Shown: positions 1 to 11,231, numbered from the stretch's first letter. The stretch is DNA of 64,000 nt from Paraconiothyrium sp. Pb-2020 (GCA_022419385.1 JAJUBI010000002.1:2356001-2420000); one strand, 5' to 3'. The notes: a model not told the origin generated them from the sequence alone. Numbers and translations are program-made.

Positions 1-421
1 GAGATACGGCTAGAGCGAGCCATATCGTGCTCACACCGAAGCTGGTGCCTGCTTCGACGACATGTGTTGCTCTGCTGGCGCGGAGCAGTACTGAGGGCGG
101 TTAGACGAATAGTAGCAATACTGCTTGTCCAGATATATCGTGGAAGTGGGAGCCCTTGGTCGATGAAGGTAAGGGTAGAGTCTCTATAGCACATGCTGTT
201 TTTCAGTACATGACGGGTTCAGACTCACAATACACAAGTGCACACTTGTCCGGCTCGAGCGCCACGAATCTCTGGAGTGCCACCCCGGCAGGCTGGTCAT
301 CCGTGCTCACATATGGAATTTCAGTCAGCGCTTGAACGTGCAAGTCCCTCAATATCTCTTTGACGCTGTCGCTCGCTTGTAAAGTTGCCAACGCCTTGTC
401 TAGGGTTCGGAAGTCGGGCAT
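1..421 (-). CDS. O-methyltransferase, SAM-dependent, 3' part cut by window edge
   Basis: Two exons are visible: 229-421 and 90 down to the window edge at 1. The intron 91-228 has a GTGAGT donor and a CAG acceptor preceded by a CTAAC branch site. Splicing joins the codons to read ALVYLLLRASRATHVVEAG followed by TSFGVSTIWLALAV. The segment VVEAGTSFGVST is the glycine-rich SAM-binding motif I of the small class I O-methyltransferases of the YrrM/catechol-OMT type (family knowledge). The start MPDFRTLDKAL at 421 is preferred; an in-frame ATG at 445 would add eight residues. The frame stays open further upstream to about 736, but that part is low-complexity and unlike the family. The catalytic remainder lies outside the window, so the substrate cannot be inferred. 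Confidence 0.82.
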
Positions 422-1546
422 TATAATGGTTTCGAACTTGATCATATATAGGTTCTTTCCCAAGTAGAGGTTGATCAAAGGGACGGGTGGCAATGCTATA
501 GGATGTGGACCGTAGTTGTGACTGCTATGCTGCCCAGGTGCGTCCCGTCGACTAGCAACCGAAGACGACAGGGGAGACAAACTTGGCTCCGTAGGAAAAG
601 AATGAACGAATTGTTCTGCAGAGGACTGTGCACATAAAAAGACCGACGGTTGCAAATGTTTTGTTGGCTCATGCGCGGTGTACGCTACGATACTTCCACC
701 AGTCCCGCCGGTTCCGCCAATTCCGCTTGCAGTCACATCTCTATTGGACGGTTCATCTACGCAAGATGCGGACTCAGTATCACTCAGCTACTCCGCATGA
801 GAGCAGAGCATAAGTCGGCTTCGGTGTTACCTTCCTATGAGTGGCATGAACCATGATAAGCAATGACACGGCACGGAGGTTGAGGATGGGCCAAGCCAAG
901 TATTTCGCATCGACTATGCATTCGACTCGCATACTGTCTATGCTACGCATCCTTAACCTATTATTCAGTAGTAGTCTCTGTGTTCTCTCAACGCGACTTC
1001 AAATCCCCTATTTTGTGGATATCCAAATCGTCCAAAACGCGGACAGCGCAAAACATCCAATGCAGCCATTCATCCAGAACGCCGATACAGGAAGGAGATT
1101 CGTGTGATGAGTATTAGTTACAAGCATTAAGCCAGCGGGTCATTCTTGGTTTCGTTGTCGAGTTTTCCCCGGGAAACGGCGTGATGAAGGTGCTCAATCG
1201 AAACATACAGTGAATGGAATTGAGGCGCGATGAATGAGAAAGGCGCCAGGTGTGAGTCCTTTTTGCAGCATCGAGGTAGGACTCTGGGTATTGAAAGTGT
1301 CGGGGAGGCATGAGTACTCGGCCGTAGTGCTTGCGTGAGGTTTTTGCATACAGTGTTGGCCGAGGCGGGCCTGGGTCGCTCCTGGTTCTAGTACACTTCC
1401 GACTGCAGCCATCAAGGGACAAAGGACCAGGAACGGCGGGTTCAGCTTGCAATGTATTGGGGTTGCACGACACACCAAGGCCGTTCAGGACTTTGTTGCT
1501 ATCACTGCGTGCTCACGTTAGCCACACGCATCACCAAAGATGATCT
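422..1546. other. intergenic, no gene seen
   Basis: About 1.1 kb between the 5' side of the O-methyltransferase and the 3' end of the next minus-strand gene. Several short open frames lie here on both strands, but none has a recognisable motif, a codon-like composition or splice partners. It presumably holds the methyltransferase promoter. Confidence 0.5.
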
Positions 1547-2607
1547 TTAGTGGTACCGCGGAGGCGACCCTTGACCGTTTGGCGCCCCGTTGGTGCTTTG
1601 ATAGCCCCCTCCCCGGTGGTCCATCTCGCTCCGCATGACATCTAGTGTCTGCGGGAAGTACGGCTTGATGCCGTAAGTCGACAGGTACTGTGCAGTCTTC
1701 TCGATGCGTTTAATCTCGCGCTGGACATTCCATTCTTCGCCTTCACCGAAGCGCCTGCTGACCACGTCGACCATAGCGGCATCGAGGCGGCCGTAGAAGT
1801 CGCGACGGGCAGCAAGATCGTCTTCATCTCCTGTGTCGAGGCCACCATGGGAGTTCAGGTTGCCACCCAGCTTGAGGACGAGATCAAAGGCATGACGAGG
1901 TCCCGAGGGAAGGAGCGCCAATCGCTGAATATCTGGCAAGAACTTGAGCATAGCTGAGGCAAAATGAGCTGAAGAAATAGAGTCGTTGAGGTCGTCCTGC
2001 AGGCGGTGGAGGTCGAAGTTGACGATGGTGATCTTGCGGTCGAGCTGCGCGTTGAGTGTCACAGCTCCATCGGCAGTGGTCGTGTCCATAATCTTCGCAA
2101 TAGAAGGCGGAACATCTGCAAACGTCAGCGAACCGGCATAATGGACTGGAGGGTGATAGCCATACCAGGTCGCAATCCCCGCTTGTCAATCCAGCTGTGC
2201 ACCTCGGCGCGCTGCTGTTCCAGCTGCTCGACCCAAGCCTGCATGTCGGCGAGCTGACTCTCCAGCTGCTCGATCTTCTCCGTGTAGGGTCGAACAGCCT
2301 GGTTGAAGGCCTGCGTGAGCAGGTCGGGCATGGGCTCAGGCTTGATACCGGAGCTCAGAGGCGGCGTGGGCTGTCCTAGAGACATGCCGTTGACGGCGTT
2401 AGAAAGACCGCGCGAGTACTGGGGCTCCTGGGGCTGCTGGGGTCGTGGGTACATGTCCTGCTCGGTGGGCGACGAGACTTGCTGCTGCTGTTGCTGCGTG
2501 TGGGACGATTCAGGCCTGACTTTCTCGTAGTCGTCGTAGGACTGGGAGCGCTGCGGGGCGTCGTTTTCGATGTAGCTATTAGCTCGAGAGCGACGCTTGA
2601 AGAACAT
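1547..2607 (-). CDS. coiled-coil protein with poly-Gln, unknown function
   Basis: Exons 2166-2607 and 1547-2115; intron 2116-2165 (50 bp, GTATGG donor, TTTGCAG acceptor) gives a 336-aa protein. The start is MFFKRRSRANSY at 2607; another ATG 15 codons upstream is possible. Visible parts are a basic N-terminus, a six-residue Gln run near residue 40, a Pro/Gln-rich disordered stretch, a heptad-like coiled coil at about residues 105-145 (EKIEQLESQLADMQAWVEQL), then a predicted helical domain and a Gly/Pro-rich tail. I do not recognise the family. The smooth frame across the intron and the uniform codon use make it a convincing gene. It lies in the same orientation as its neighbours at 3.2 and 4.7 kb. 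Confidence 0.75.
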
Positions 2608-3215
2608 TATGGGAAGAAAGAGTCGAGGAGCGCGCGAGTGGGTGGAATGCAATATAAGCGAAGGAATAGCAACTCAGAAGAGGCGCACGCGGATGGAGGC
2701 TGGACGTCTGGCGCGGCGGCGCTGTTGAGTGGAGAGAAATGGGGAGGCTTGCGGGAGGTTGGGAGCGAGGCGCGGGCCGCCCAAGATATGAAATAGTGCG
2801 CGACGTGACACGACGCGGATGGATGGTTACGCAGGCAGAGAAGAATACAAGTCAGCGAGTGCGCGGCGGCCTCAATTGATGGTGTGAGCTGTCGGCGCGT
2901 GTTCGAGGACAGCTCATGGCGGCAACCATGGCAGCGCGGGCCTGCGCATCGTCGCTTCTCAACTCAACCGCGGGATGCGACGCACAGGCCAGCGCCTCCC
3001 GGATGCCCAGCCACGTGCATTTGTTTACATCGCACCGCCCTCGAGGCGACTCAACTCTAGAGACGCGCCCAAAGACTGACGTCTTCCATCTGTACTGCGG
3101 CTTCCGGCCGGGTCCCATGGTTGCCGTGGCCGACGAATGCACGGCACCTGTTTCCGCAACGCCGTGCGACCCCCGTCTCGGCCCACCCCCACACCCTGCT
3201 CCCGCACATCTGCAC
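2608..3215. other. intergenic and upstream region, no gene seen
   Basis: GC-rich 0.6 kb between two minus-strand genes. An open frame crosses it on the plus strand, but it runs antisense into the 3' end of the membrane-protein gene and looks like a shadow. A TGACGTC motif lies near 3076. Nothing else is apparent. Confidence 0.45.
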
Positions 3216-4246
3216 TCAGAGCTCGTTCTTGAGCGCTGCGTATCTCTCTGCTTCGTTTGTCCCGTCGACCATCTCTGTCACATTGCGCAGGAGCTCCTGC
3301 GCAAACTCGGTCTGCACCGCCCAACTAGCGAACTGCCTTACCGCCGTCACAAAGAAGATCTGACATGCCAGATCCGCACCGGCTACGAACACGATTTGCT
3401 TATACGCCGGTATGGCAACGAAGGCGATGAGCTCGGCCAACGGCGTGATGGAGATGAAAGAACCGGCAAAATTCTTTGCGACGACCTATAAATTTCCTTC
3501 AGCCTTGCTGTCCAACGAGTGTGCGTCCAAGACTCAAGCAGGACAGAGCTTACCCCTAGCATGTCCCCCCGAATCTTCTTCGGCGACTCCAGTCTCAGAG
3601 AGCGGCGGACGATATGCAATACCCCAAACCACCACACGCGCCCAACCGTCAGACTCAGCACCCACTTTGCCAAAGTATTACACCAGTTGAGCGAAGCGCG
3701 ATGCACACGTCCCTGCGCTATCCACTTCTTCACCACCACCTCTTCGCGGTCTTCACTCATCTCACCGTTCTCTTTGACCATGACTTCGCGTCGTCGTGAC
3801 CGCGCAGGCAACAGACGCTCCAGCCATATGAGCCATACGTATTGCAGCGTGCACATGACAAAATAGGTAAAGACACCCAGTGGCAATTCCTTGGTATAGA
3901 ACTGCTCCTTCTGCTCCTTCGCCGCCGACACGTTCTCGTTCAGAGCTGTTCCATTTGTGATGGTAATCTGCAACGGCAGTCCATTTGTTTTGTTGCTTCT
4001 TTCTTTGCTGTCATCTTCCAATTTCAATTCGTCGCTAACGCCATTGGCAAATGGTCCCTCTCCGGTATAGCCAAGTGCAGTTGTCGGAGTCGTAGCATTG
4101 ATCACGGCTGCGGTGAAGTTCATCATCCCGGGGTTTTGGAATAGGTCCCATAATAGAATCTTGCTGGCATGGTGCGTGAGGACATTTGCGGCCGTATAGA
4201 TGGCTGTTGTTTGGAGGACCGTTGTCCACATCGTTGATGAAGGCAT
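3216..4246 (-). CDS. predicted integral membrane protein, unknown function
   Basis: Exons 3554-4246 and 3216-3485; intron 3486-3553 (68 bp, GTAAGC donor, TATAG acceptor, branch-like GCTGAAG) in phase 0 gives 320 aa. Without splicing the frame would run into unrelated low-quality sequence. Hydrophobic segments occur at about residues 122-142, 190-212 and 240-280. The last is long enough for two helices and is created only after splicing. An acidic/basic hydrophilic loop lies at about 145-175, and several N-glycosylation sequons (NFT, NAT, NGT) precede the first strong helix, suggesting a lumenal or extracellular N-terminal part. I do not recognise a named family; it resembles conserved fungal hypothetical membrane proteins. 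Confidence 0.75.
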
Positions 4247-4708
4247 GGTGGATTACAAGCTGTGAAATTTACAGCGACAGGACGCGACAGGAGAACGTTC
4301 GAAAGATGAAGACAGCCCCTCAACGACGCGGTGGTGCACCACGCCGTCCCACCCCAACCAGCTAGTGCCAGGCGGCAATGGGGCGGCCTAACGATATATC
4401 AACCTGTATACTATCGTAGCTCTTCACCATTTGAATTTTCAATACAGACTACTTGACTTTACGGCAGCCAACTCGCAGTTACCGTCGTGTTCCGGCAGCA
4501 GTGTGGAGCTCAAACGGCGCGGTAGGTCTTTGTGCACATGTCACTGTCAAGGGGCCGGCAGAGTTTTGCCGAGCACGAAATGGAAAGCGCACGGTCTGGT
4601 GACATTCCGTGTTGTATGTACTATCCGCAGTCATGAAGTTAAGCACAAAAACGCTTGGTTCCACCCCCTTCGCGCCTACAATTGAGCTGTGAAGCACCTG
4701 AACCCATC
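4247..4708. other. intergenic, no gene seen
   Basis: About 0.46 kb between the membrane-protein start and the last exon of the cellulase gene. No coding signal, repeat or RNA fold was recognised. Confidence 0.5.
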
Positions 4709-6330
4709 TCATAGACATTGGGAGTAGCTACGACGTCGTTAGCATCCATTGCGAACGGAGCTGCTACTTGAAGTGAACTTACTAGTCGTTGGACTTTTTG
4801 CACGCATACGGGCTAACACAGGTTGTAGGACCTGCCCATCCAATTCCACCGCATTCTGGGACGTGTCAGCGTATACAACCAGTCATCGAGAAATTGTTGC
4901 TATCAAGAATCACTACTCACGGCCAAAATGCGTCTGTGCAGGGGTCGCAGCGGATGACGTTGTAGTGACCTTCGTGGTCGCCGTCGTCTTAGTACCAACA
5001 GTAGCCGTCGATGCCTTCGATGTAGTGAGTGTGGTTCCGGCCTTCGATGTGGTAGTCGTGCCAGAGCCACCGCCGCTAGAGAATGTCGAACCGATTTCGC
5101 CCCAGCGGATGTTGCTGAAGACAACGTGAGTGGTAGGGTTGTTCTGGATGATGAGACTTGGGTTGCCTTCTGTAGCGTCGCAGGGACCGTTGTTGCCGCT
5201 GTCAAGCCAGTTCATGTAGCCTGTAGCGTCGTTCCAGACGGCAAAGGTGAGAACCATTCCGCGAGCAAGTGCTTGACCTGAAGTTGCCAAGCTGCCGAAC
5301 GCAGCAGCAGTGCTGTCCAAAGAATTGCACATCTCCGTAGTTAGCGTGTCACCACCAGAATTCGCACTAGCGACCAATATGCCATTCTGCAGATACTTCC
5401 TAGTGATCGAAGTCAGGGTGCCTGTGGCGGTGCCATCGTTGGTGTTGAATTGGGTAACGATTGTGAACGGCTTTGTCGTGTCGACAGTACCGCCTGGCCC
5501 GTAGTAGGACTTATAGCCTTGTGAATAAGGGTTGAAGCCGCAACCGTTCCGATCACAATCAGTGCTGCTGCATGGGTGAGGCGTGAATGCAATGGCCTTT
5601 GAGTTGGCCTCCAAGACTGTGATAGAGGTACCGTCAGCAGTCGCCAGAGATGTGATCAAGGCAACTCACTGTCCATCTCGTTACAACAGTAGCCAGCAGC
5701 ATTCGTGTTGAGAGTTCCGTTTTTCCAATTCTGTACTGGACACTGTGCATCGCAGTAGCCGCCTCCATAGTTGGCACCGCCTTGATTGTACTCGCTGCGG
5801 CCCCCAGTCTTGTCCATCTCGCCAAGATACAATGCACCGTTCTCACCACATGGCAGCTGCGAGAGATCAACGGTGAATGTCAGTTCCTTTCCATTCAGCT
5901 GAAGCATCTTGTAGTTGCCGTCAGAACCTAGGAGGTACAACCGCGGAGAAGCGTTCTGGTACGTGCCATCACTTTGCTTTGTGTACTGGTACATGGTAAG
6001 AGTGTCTCCGGAAGTGGTAACACCATTCCCAGTGTAATTGGTGTCGCCCTGCACGAAGCAGTTCTTGGCACAGGTGGCTTCATCTGGGCAGAGGGTCGAG
6101 TTGACTTTTCCATCCGATGTTGTGCAGGATAACCAGTCGGCAGTATGGAACCAGTGGTAGTTCCAATCGATAACGACCGAAGTATCCTGTGCGACGCACC
6201 CTCCGGCCTTTGTGCATTGGTAGGTGGTAAGTTTCGGGTGGACCTCCGCGGTGTCGTCCGGGTTTTGGGCCGTGGCAAGTCGACATCCAGCCAACGCCAC
6301 AGCAATCACGCTGGAGAGTTTCGGTGCCAT
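4709..6330 (-). CDS. GH7 endoglucanase/cellobiohydrolase with C-terminal CBM1
   Basis: Four exons: 5670-6330, 4921-5616, 4783-4855 and 4709-4727. Introns are 5617-5669, 4856-4920 and 4728-4782, all GT-AG, and the phases close to a 482-aa protein. A signal peptide of about 21 residues ends near LATAQN. The catalytic motif NEMDILEANS is formed across intron 1. By GH7 family knowledge E218 is the nucleophile and E223 the acid/base, with D220 between. A Thr/Ser-rich linker follows, then a CBM1 beginning THFGQCGGIGWAGPTTC and ending SQCL, with four Cys and the aromatic binding-face residues. The last 27 residues of the CBM lie on exons of 73 and 19 bp; an annotation that misses them loses the cellulose-binding module. 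The enzyme should be secreted and hydrolyse beta-1,4-glucan. The ILE variant of the motif fits endoglucanase I better than a cellobiohydrolase, but loop architecture was not modelled. Confidence 0.95.
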
Positions 6331-7017
6331 CTTGGGGTCACAAAAAAAGTCGATCCCTCTGCAGATCTGATAGGTAGTAGTCGAGTCGCCTTTCGGATAT
6401 CCACTGGGTCATTGCCTTGTATTTATCGACGCGATAAATGCCATGATCCCAAGATTACATCGAGAAATTGCTGGCCGTCGTGCCGACGGATAGGCCTTAC
6501 CTGGTCTACGGATCCATGTCTCTGTTGAGTCCGCGAATGGGATCCAGCGTAGTTCCGCATCGAGGCTCAACTATGTCAAGCGAGCGTACGGTAGTAGATC
6601 TTCCGTGGGCAAGCTCGCTACATCACCCTGAAATGTAGCGTACATTTAGATTGCAATATCACTTGCAGCCCGTAAGTAGTTCTGGCCCGCACAGCCAAAT
6701 TTCGCGACGTTTAGTGACTACGCTATTGTAGCTTCGCGCCGCGAGAGCTTGTTTGGGACAAGTAGGGCTGTGTTGGAGCTTCCGTCAAGGTTCACAAAGC
6801 TTGACAGCGCCGGCCCGCGTTCCGAAATACCGAATTCGCATGATCTGTACCGGGGCTTTCGCATCTTGATGCCTCTCCAAGTCTGTCGAACTCCAAAACA
6901 GAACCTGTACGTTGTGTGAGAGCGACATACATCTATGTTGATGAGCCTGAGATATTGCGCTGTCGACTCCTAATTACTTCCTGTGACGAGCGGCCCCTAC
7001 TCGAAGTGAGCTTATCG
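6331..7017. other. cellulase upstream region, no gene seen
   Basis: About 0.7 kb upstream of the GH7 gene and downstream of the SnoaL-like gene. It should contain the cellulase promoter. No coding potential or repeat was noticed. Confidence 0.5.
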
Positions 7018-7488
7018 TCACGAAACTGGGTCCCATGCATCGCCTACCATATACACTAGATTCCTGTAGTTGATCTTCCACCGTCCATGGCGCTTCTCCC
7101 ACGAATCTTGATACTGGCCGTAAGCATACAGCACGGCGTCCCCTGTGACGACATCTCCTGACCCGATAATTTTGTTCTGGGGAAGGAAGTGAACAGCTCT
7201 GTAATATGACACGCTGATGGCGCTGTTTCTGTCACAAATTCGCACACTCTGCGACCCGAGGAGATGTTGGGTACCGAGAAATGATGCTAGAGCAGCTCCA
7301 AGTGTAGATTCGATTGCGGACAAACCATTCACGACGCCGATAGGCACGGAATAGTTTGCTATGGCGTCTGCAGTGAAGACGCTGGATAGAGAGGGGAAGT
7401 CACGACCATCTATGATGTATGGATACAGAGCAAGTGTGTGGCGGATTGCTTCGATATCGAGGAGCGCGGTGGCATGCAGGGAGGGCAT
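7018..7488 (-). CDS. SnoaL-like / NTF2-fold protein
   Basis: Single exon, 156 aa from the ATG at 7488 (MPSLHATALLDIEAIRHT). An in-frame ATG at 7554 would add 22 Ser/Arg-rich residues. The pattern IEAIRHTLALYPYIIDGRDF, then a FTADAIANY segment and a C-terminal W-K-I-N-Y strand, is typical of SnoaL_4-type NTF2-like domains (family knowledge). These act as small cyclases, hydratases or ligand-binding proteins, sometimes in secondary metabolism. No polyketide synthase is nearby, so the substrate is unknown. The length matches the single-domain family. Confidence 0.75.
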   Translation of the reverse strand: MPSLHATALLDIEAIRHTLALYPYIIDGRDFPSLSSVFTADAIANYSVPIGVVNGLSAIESTLGAALASFLGTQHLLGSQSVRICDRNSAISVSYYRAVHFLPQNKIIGSGDVVTGDAVLYAYGQYQDSWEKRHGRWKINYRNLVYMVGDAWDPVS

Positions 7489-8011
7489 ACTGTGGGAGGA
7501 AATAGGCTGAGAGGTGCTGGACCGGGACGGGCGACGGGCGAAAACTGAGTGCATGGCCGGGAAGCTGTGGCAGGCGAGATAGCAATGAGCAGCGTTGCCG
7601 CAATGGAACCACTGCGAGATTGGGAACTATAGTCGGCGCATCCTTGTTCCGGAACAGTGTTGCAGATGGTTGCGCTCCAGGGCGTGGCAGGCAAGGATCC
7701 ACGGCGGAGGTCCGACGAACGCATCCGGTGTTGCCACCCCTCGGACCGTCCCGTCGGTACCTTGAAAACGAAGAGCGGTTGTTGAGGCTGAGAGCGGGCA
7801 GAGCTAGAGGCACTACCCCAAGAGTCCTCTGAACGGTACATGATTACTTCGACGGGGATGATTGGCAGGAGCCGTTCGCCGATGATGTTGCACCACAGAT
7901 GGGGTGCCTTGCCGCCGCAACCTTCAGCTTTCGCTTCAGCAAGCCTGATCCTTCATACAGCGCAGTTGCCAAAACTCCATGTTATCAAACCTTGCATTTC
8001 ATCATTCGTCC
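7489..8011. other. divergent upstream region
   Basis: 0.52 kb between the SnoaL-like gene and the plus-strand small gene at 8012. Two overlapping minus-strand frames of about 140 codons occupy most of it but have a Ser/Pro-rich shadow-like composition and no motif. It is treated as noncoding. Confidence 0.4.
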
Positions 8012-8392
8012 ATGGCTACCCTGGACCCCAAGATACGGCAGCAGCAATTGACGTACATCGCACAGCTAGGTGTAGACAGTGACTTCACCCTGAACACGGA
8101 TACGGCGCCCAAGGCTGAGTTCGCTCGACTAGCAGTGGAGTTCTTGGGGTGGGTAAGTGGGATTTGCATCAAGCGAGTGCAAACTGCTCACAATCAAAAG
8201 GTCAGAGGCGGTGAGCCTTGGTGCAAGCACTGGAAGAAATGTTTTCAAGAGGATTATCCGTGTCAATGTCGCACTGGGGACTCTTCGAGCCACGATAGGC
8301 CCGCATCGCCACCGGCCGTACCCCTGAAGATATCTAACCTAGCAAGGCCGTCCCTTTTGCAAAGAATTTCGACTGAACGGATACACTTCTGA
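8012..8392 (+). CDS. small protein, possible degenerate paralogue of the gene at 8972-9825
   Basis: ATG at 8012 (MATLDPKIRQQQLTYIAQ) in a good context. A likely 48-bp intron lies at 8153-8200 (GTAAGT donor, AAAAG acceptor, phase 0). Spliced, the protein is about 110 aa; unspliced it is 126 aa, since the intron also stays open. The segment D-F-T ... E-F-A-R-L-A ... G-W followed by a W-C-K-H-W-K-K-C-F motif resembles the N-terminal part of the gene at 8972-9825. The 3' end is uncertain: a second open stretch of 66 codons in another frame (8343-8543) follows an acceptor-like CTAG, but no suitable donor was found. The locus may be frameshifted or decaying. Confidence 0.45.
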   Translation: MATLDPKIRQQQLTYIAQLGVDSDFTLNTDTAPKAEFARLAVEFLGWVSGICIKRVQTAHNQKVRGGEPWCKHWKKCFQEDYPCQCRTGDSSSHDRPASPPAVPLKISNLARPSLLQRISTERIHF

Positions 8393-8971
8393 AGGAGCGA
8401 GGGCCTTCCGTGTCGAGTTACTGTGCAACAGTGGCTGGAAAGTAAAGTTGGACCTTTCCGTCAATGTGAACACTAGCGATAAACTACCTTTCTTGGATTC
8501 TAAAGATTCAATCTACTTTGAACTATTCCCGGGTTATACCTAAGCTTTAGCATGCATGTCTACTCGTCCTTTGTGTTTTTGTCACAAGAGCTCGGATATT
8601 GCCCATCTGTTGGGATGTCGGAGATTTCACTTCGGCCACTGTTGTTGATTATTGTTGGGTAACGTATGTGGCAGCATTAGGATGTTCAGTTCTTTCACGC
8701 GGTACGCTCTTGAATAATATTATTGTTATCTCCACAACTGCAATCATACCATTGGTGTGAATGCACGCAGGGAGCCCAAGCTATATGCTCCAACTTCATG
8801 AGTTTCTCAGCGAGAAGGTACCTGGTAGTGCTGCTCGCGGACATCGTCAGGGTCGCCCCGATGTTTCGTTCTTCCATGAGAGGACGCCTCACGCCAATCC
8901 CATAGGACGCCCCAAGACAGACACCTCAAATTTACGAAAGGAGCTTCTGGCGCTTGACAAAAATCATCAGG
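8393..8971. other. convergent intergenic region
   Basis: About 0.58 kb between two convergent small genes. The only item of note is the open frame 8343-8543 mentioned under the preceding gene. Nothing else was recognised. Confidence 0.4.
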
Positions 8972-9825
8972 CTAAGCAACATGCCTCAACAACACACTGA
9001 CAAAAGCGTTCTTTTTCGCGAGCGTCCTAGACATACACCGGCCTGGCTTCAGTGTGTATCGCTGAAAATCCCAGAAGTTCTTGAACTTCTTGAGCGGCGT
9101 ACCATTCTTGAGATGGTCAACCAGGTTGACGAGGTTGACCATGACCTTGCGTGAGCCTAGTGCCTATATATCATCAGGCTTCATTTGATCATGTCATCCT
9201 CCAAGAGATCGTCGCAAACGCACCTTCTTACACTTTGTGATCGACGACAAGCCGTCAATCTCAATGCCCACCAAACCGCAGAGCTCCTGCCATTTAGCAA
9301 CATCGTGATAATCCGTACCGAAGTAGTGAGCGAACTCGGTCTCGACGGCTTCATCGTGGCGGCGTGCCTTCTCTCGCTTCGACCAGCTAAAAGGGAACGG
9401 TCAGTAAAATGATCTAGGGAAGCTTTCGGACATTGCCCTACTTCTCGTGAATGGCGAGCTTGTTGAACTGGTTGAGAAAGCCAGCATCCATTTGCGGTGT
9501 AAAGCCCTCGAATTGTGCGAAGTAGCCGCCTCCCCTTACCATTTCAGATGCCGGCGTCGCTGTGCCTGGTCTCCATAAGCGTGTGGTCTGCATGGAGTAT
9601 GTAGTCAGGTCCCGACTTACCTGGTGTGGTGGTGGCTGAATCTCGTGCTACATTTTGCGGCAACGCGAGTCCGCCTGACGGCAGCATCTCCTCTGTCTTG
9701 ACTACGCGCTCTTCTTCCTCAACTATCGGTGCAGCTGCAGAGGGTCAGTATATGTAGTCCCGCTTGCAGAAGCACGTCAACGTACTGGCCGAGCTGGAGC
9801 GAGCTTGGGGCTTTTTCTTCGTCAT
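8972..9825 (-). CDS. five-exon small protein of a family I associate with Pleosporales
   Basis: Rebuilt from splice signals: exons 9786-9825, 9621-9734, 9442-9565, 9224-9386 and 8972-9163. The introns are 51-60 bp, all GT-AG, and every phase closes to give 210 aa. The start is MTKKKPQARSSS at 9825. Core features are F-L-N-Q-F-N-K-L-A, then W-S-K-R-E-K-A-R-R-H, then W-Q-E-L-C, then S-S-I-T-K-C-K-K, and a C-terminal V-N-L-V-N-L segment followed by basic residues and LLRHVA. From memory this order (gap-rich N-terminus, W...F.....W..LC...I..CKK...VN) recurs in many short unnamed proteins of pleosporalean fungi; I know of no assigned function. No signal peptide or membrane helix is visible. None of the exons is long enough to stand out alone. 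Confidence 0.78.
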
Positions 9826-11231
9826 GTTGCGTCTTGGTAGATTGTTCGCAAGTTCAAACCCAAACGAACACAGGAGAACGAGTTAGTAGACCGGGTCTAA
9901 GATAAATGGTCTGCGAAATCTGCCAAGACCGTTTTCAACCTACTGCGGCCAGGCAAATTGTTTGTCGAGGTCCGGAGAGCTTATCACGGCATAAACAGTG
10001 TAGAAGTGAAAGCGTAGAATCAGGGCAGCGTGAAATGACTATCGGCGCTGCACGGTCTCCTCACAGCCTTGCAGCTCTGAGTTTTATGTCCACGGGTAAT
10101 TTGGAGACAAGCTATGGAGCACTGTGCAAAGTTACTTGCGCACCGTGTGGATGAGAAAGGTATGTCGTGTGCTGAATAGAAGGTCCGTACGAGAGTGTTG
10201 CGATGTCTGACAGTGGACGCTGCGGCTGAAACGGGCCTGGCGCCGCGTGTCGGGAGCCTTAAGTGTGAGGCTAGAATAGGGGTGGGACGCAATGTGCTTA
10301 GGCGGAACTCGAAATACGCCACTGAAGCTTTGCTTGGTCTCGACGGCGTGAAGGATGGATCATCTCAATATGCCCTGAAGCGCATGAATGACGCGATCCG
10401 ATAAGGTATTCCACGACAGCGTCTGTCAATCCACTCGTCTGTGTTGTGGCACTAGGTGTTGTCCGGCGCATTGGCCATCACACATCAGCTGTACCATAGG
10501 TATGCAAAGATTTTTGTCATTGCTGCACTGCACCGAAGGAAGGAAGAACCTTTTTTTCTGTCAAAAGAGTGTATGAACGCAAGCCACCTGGATATAGTAG
10601 ACTTTAAGGCGCGAACGTGGAGTATAGACGAAAGCGAAAAACACACGGATTACAGGACTTACATGTACCCACCACATCTGTTGATCAACAAATAATACAG
10701 CGTATGCGCGATGTACCCAAGCACCTCGAATGCACGGTGCTAAAAGGGGAATAAACGGTATTCGATTTAGCATATCATGGTGGGCGCATAGAGGGGCTTA
10801 GTCAAGCCTACCATAGTTGCTGCCCTCACAAAATAAGGCAAGAATCTCTCTGCTGTTTTCGAAAAGGCAGCACTGCTGTTAGGAACTGCCGAATGTTAAG
10901 TTATTCCAGACGCGAGCAAAAATATCTGTGCCAATGGCTCTGATGCATCGGACACCAAATTTCAGAGGCCGGAGGAAAACTTCGGACCCAGATTGACTTA
11001 CTCTATGGTGATTGTCTGGTTGAAATTAAAAAGCGTTTACTCGTCTGTCCAAAATATCTCGTGACTGACTTGCCACCTGGGCAAAGCCAGGCAGCAAACG
11101 TAACATCCCCGTGAAAACATATCAATTCTCAGGCACACCGCGCATAAAGCGCATACCCCAATAGCTCCTCTTAGGCTCCTTAGTCAACATCGTGGGCGTG
11201 GCAACCACCTCTCGCAGAAGAAGATTTCGAA
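9826..11231. other. intergenic, no gene seen
   Basis: 1.4 kb between two unrelated genes transcribed away from each other. Short open frames on both strands lack motifs or splice partners. No RNA gene or repeat was recognised. Confidence 0.5.

Noticed and set aside
853..1107. 84-codon plus-strand frame and overlapping minus-strand frames of 94-119 codons up to 1478
   Set aside because: No motif, no splice partner and Ser/Arg/Pro-rich shadow-like composition.
2916..3491. 191-codon plus-strand frame
   Set aside because: It runs antisense over the second exon of the membrane-protein gene, and its content reads as the complement of that gene.
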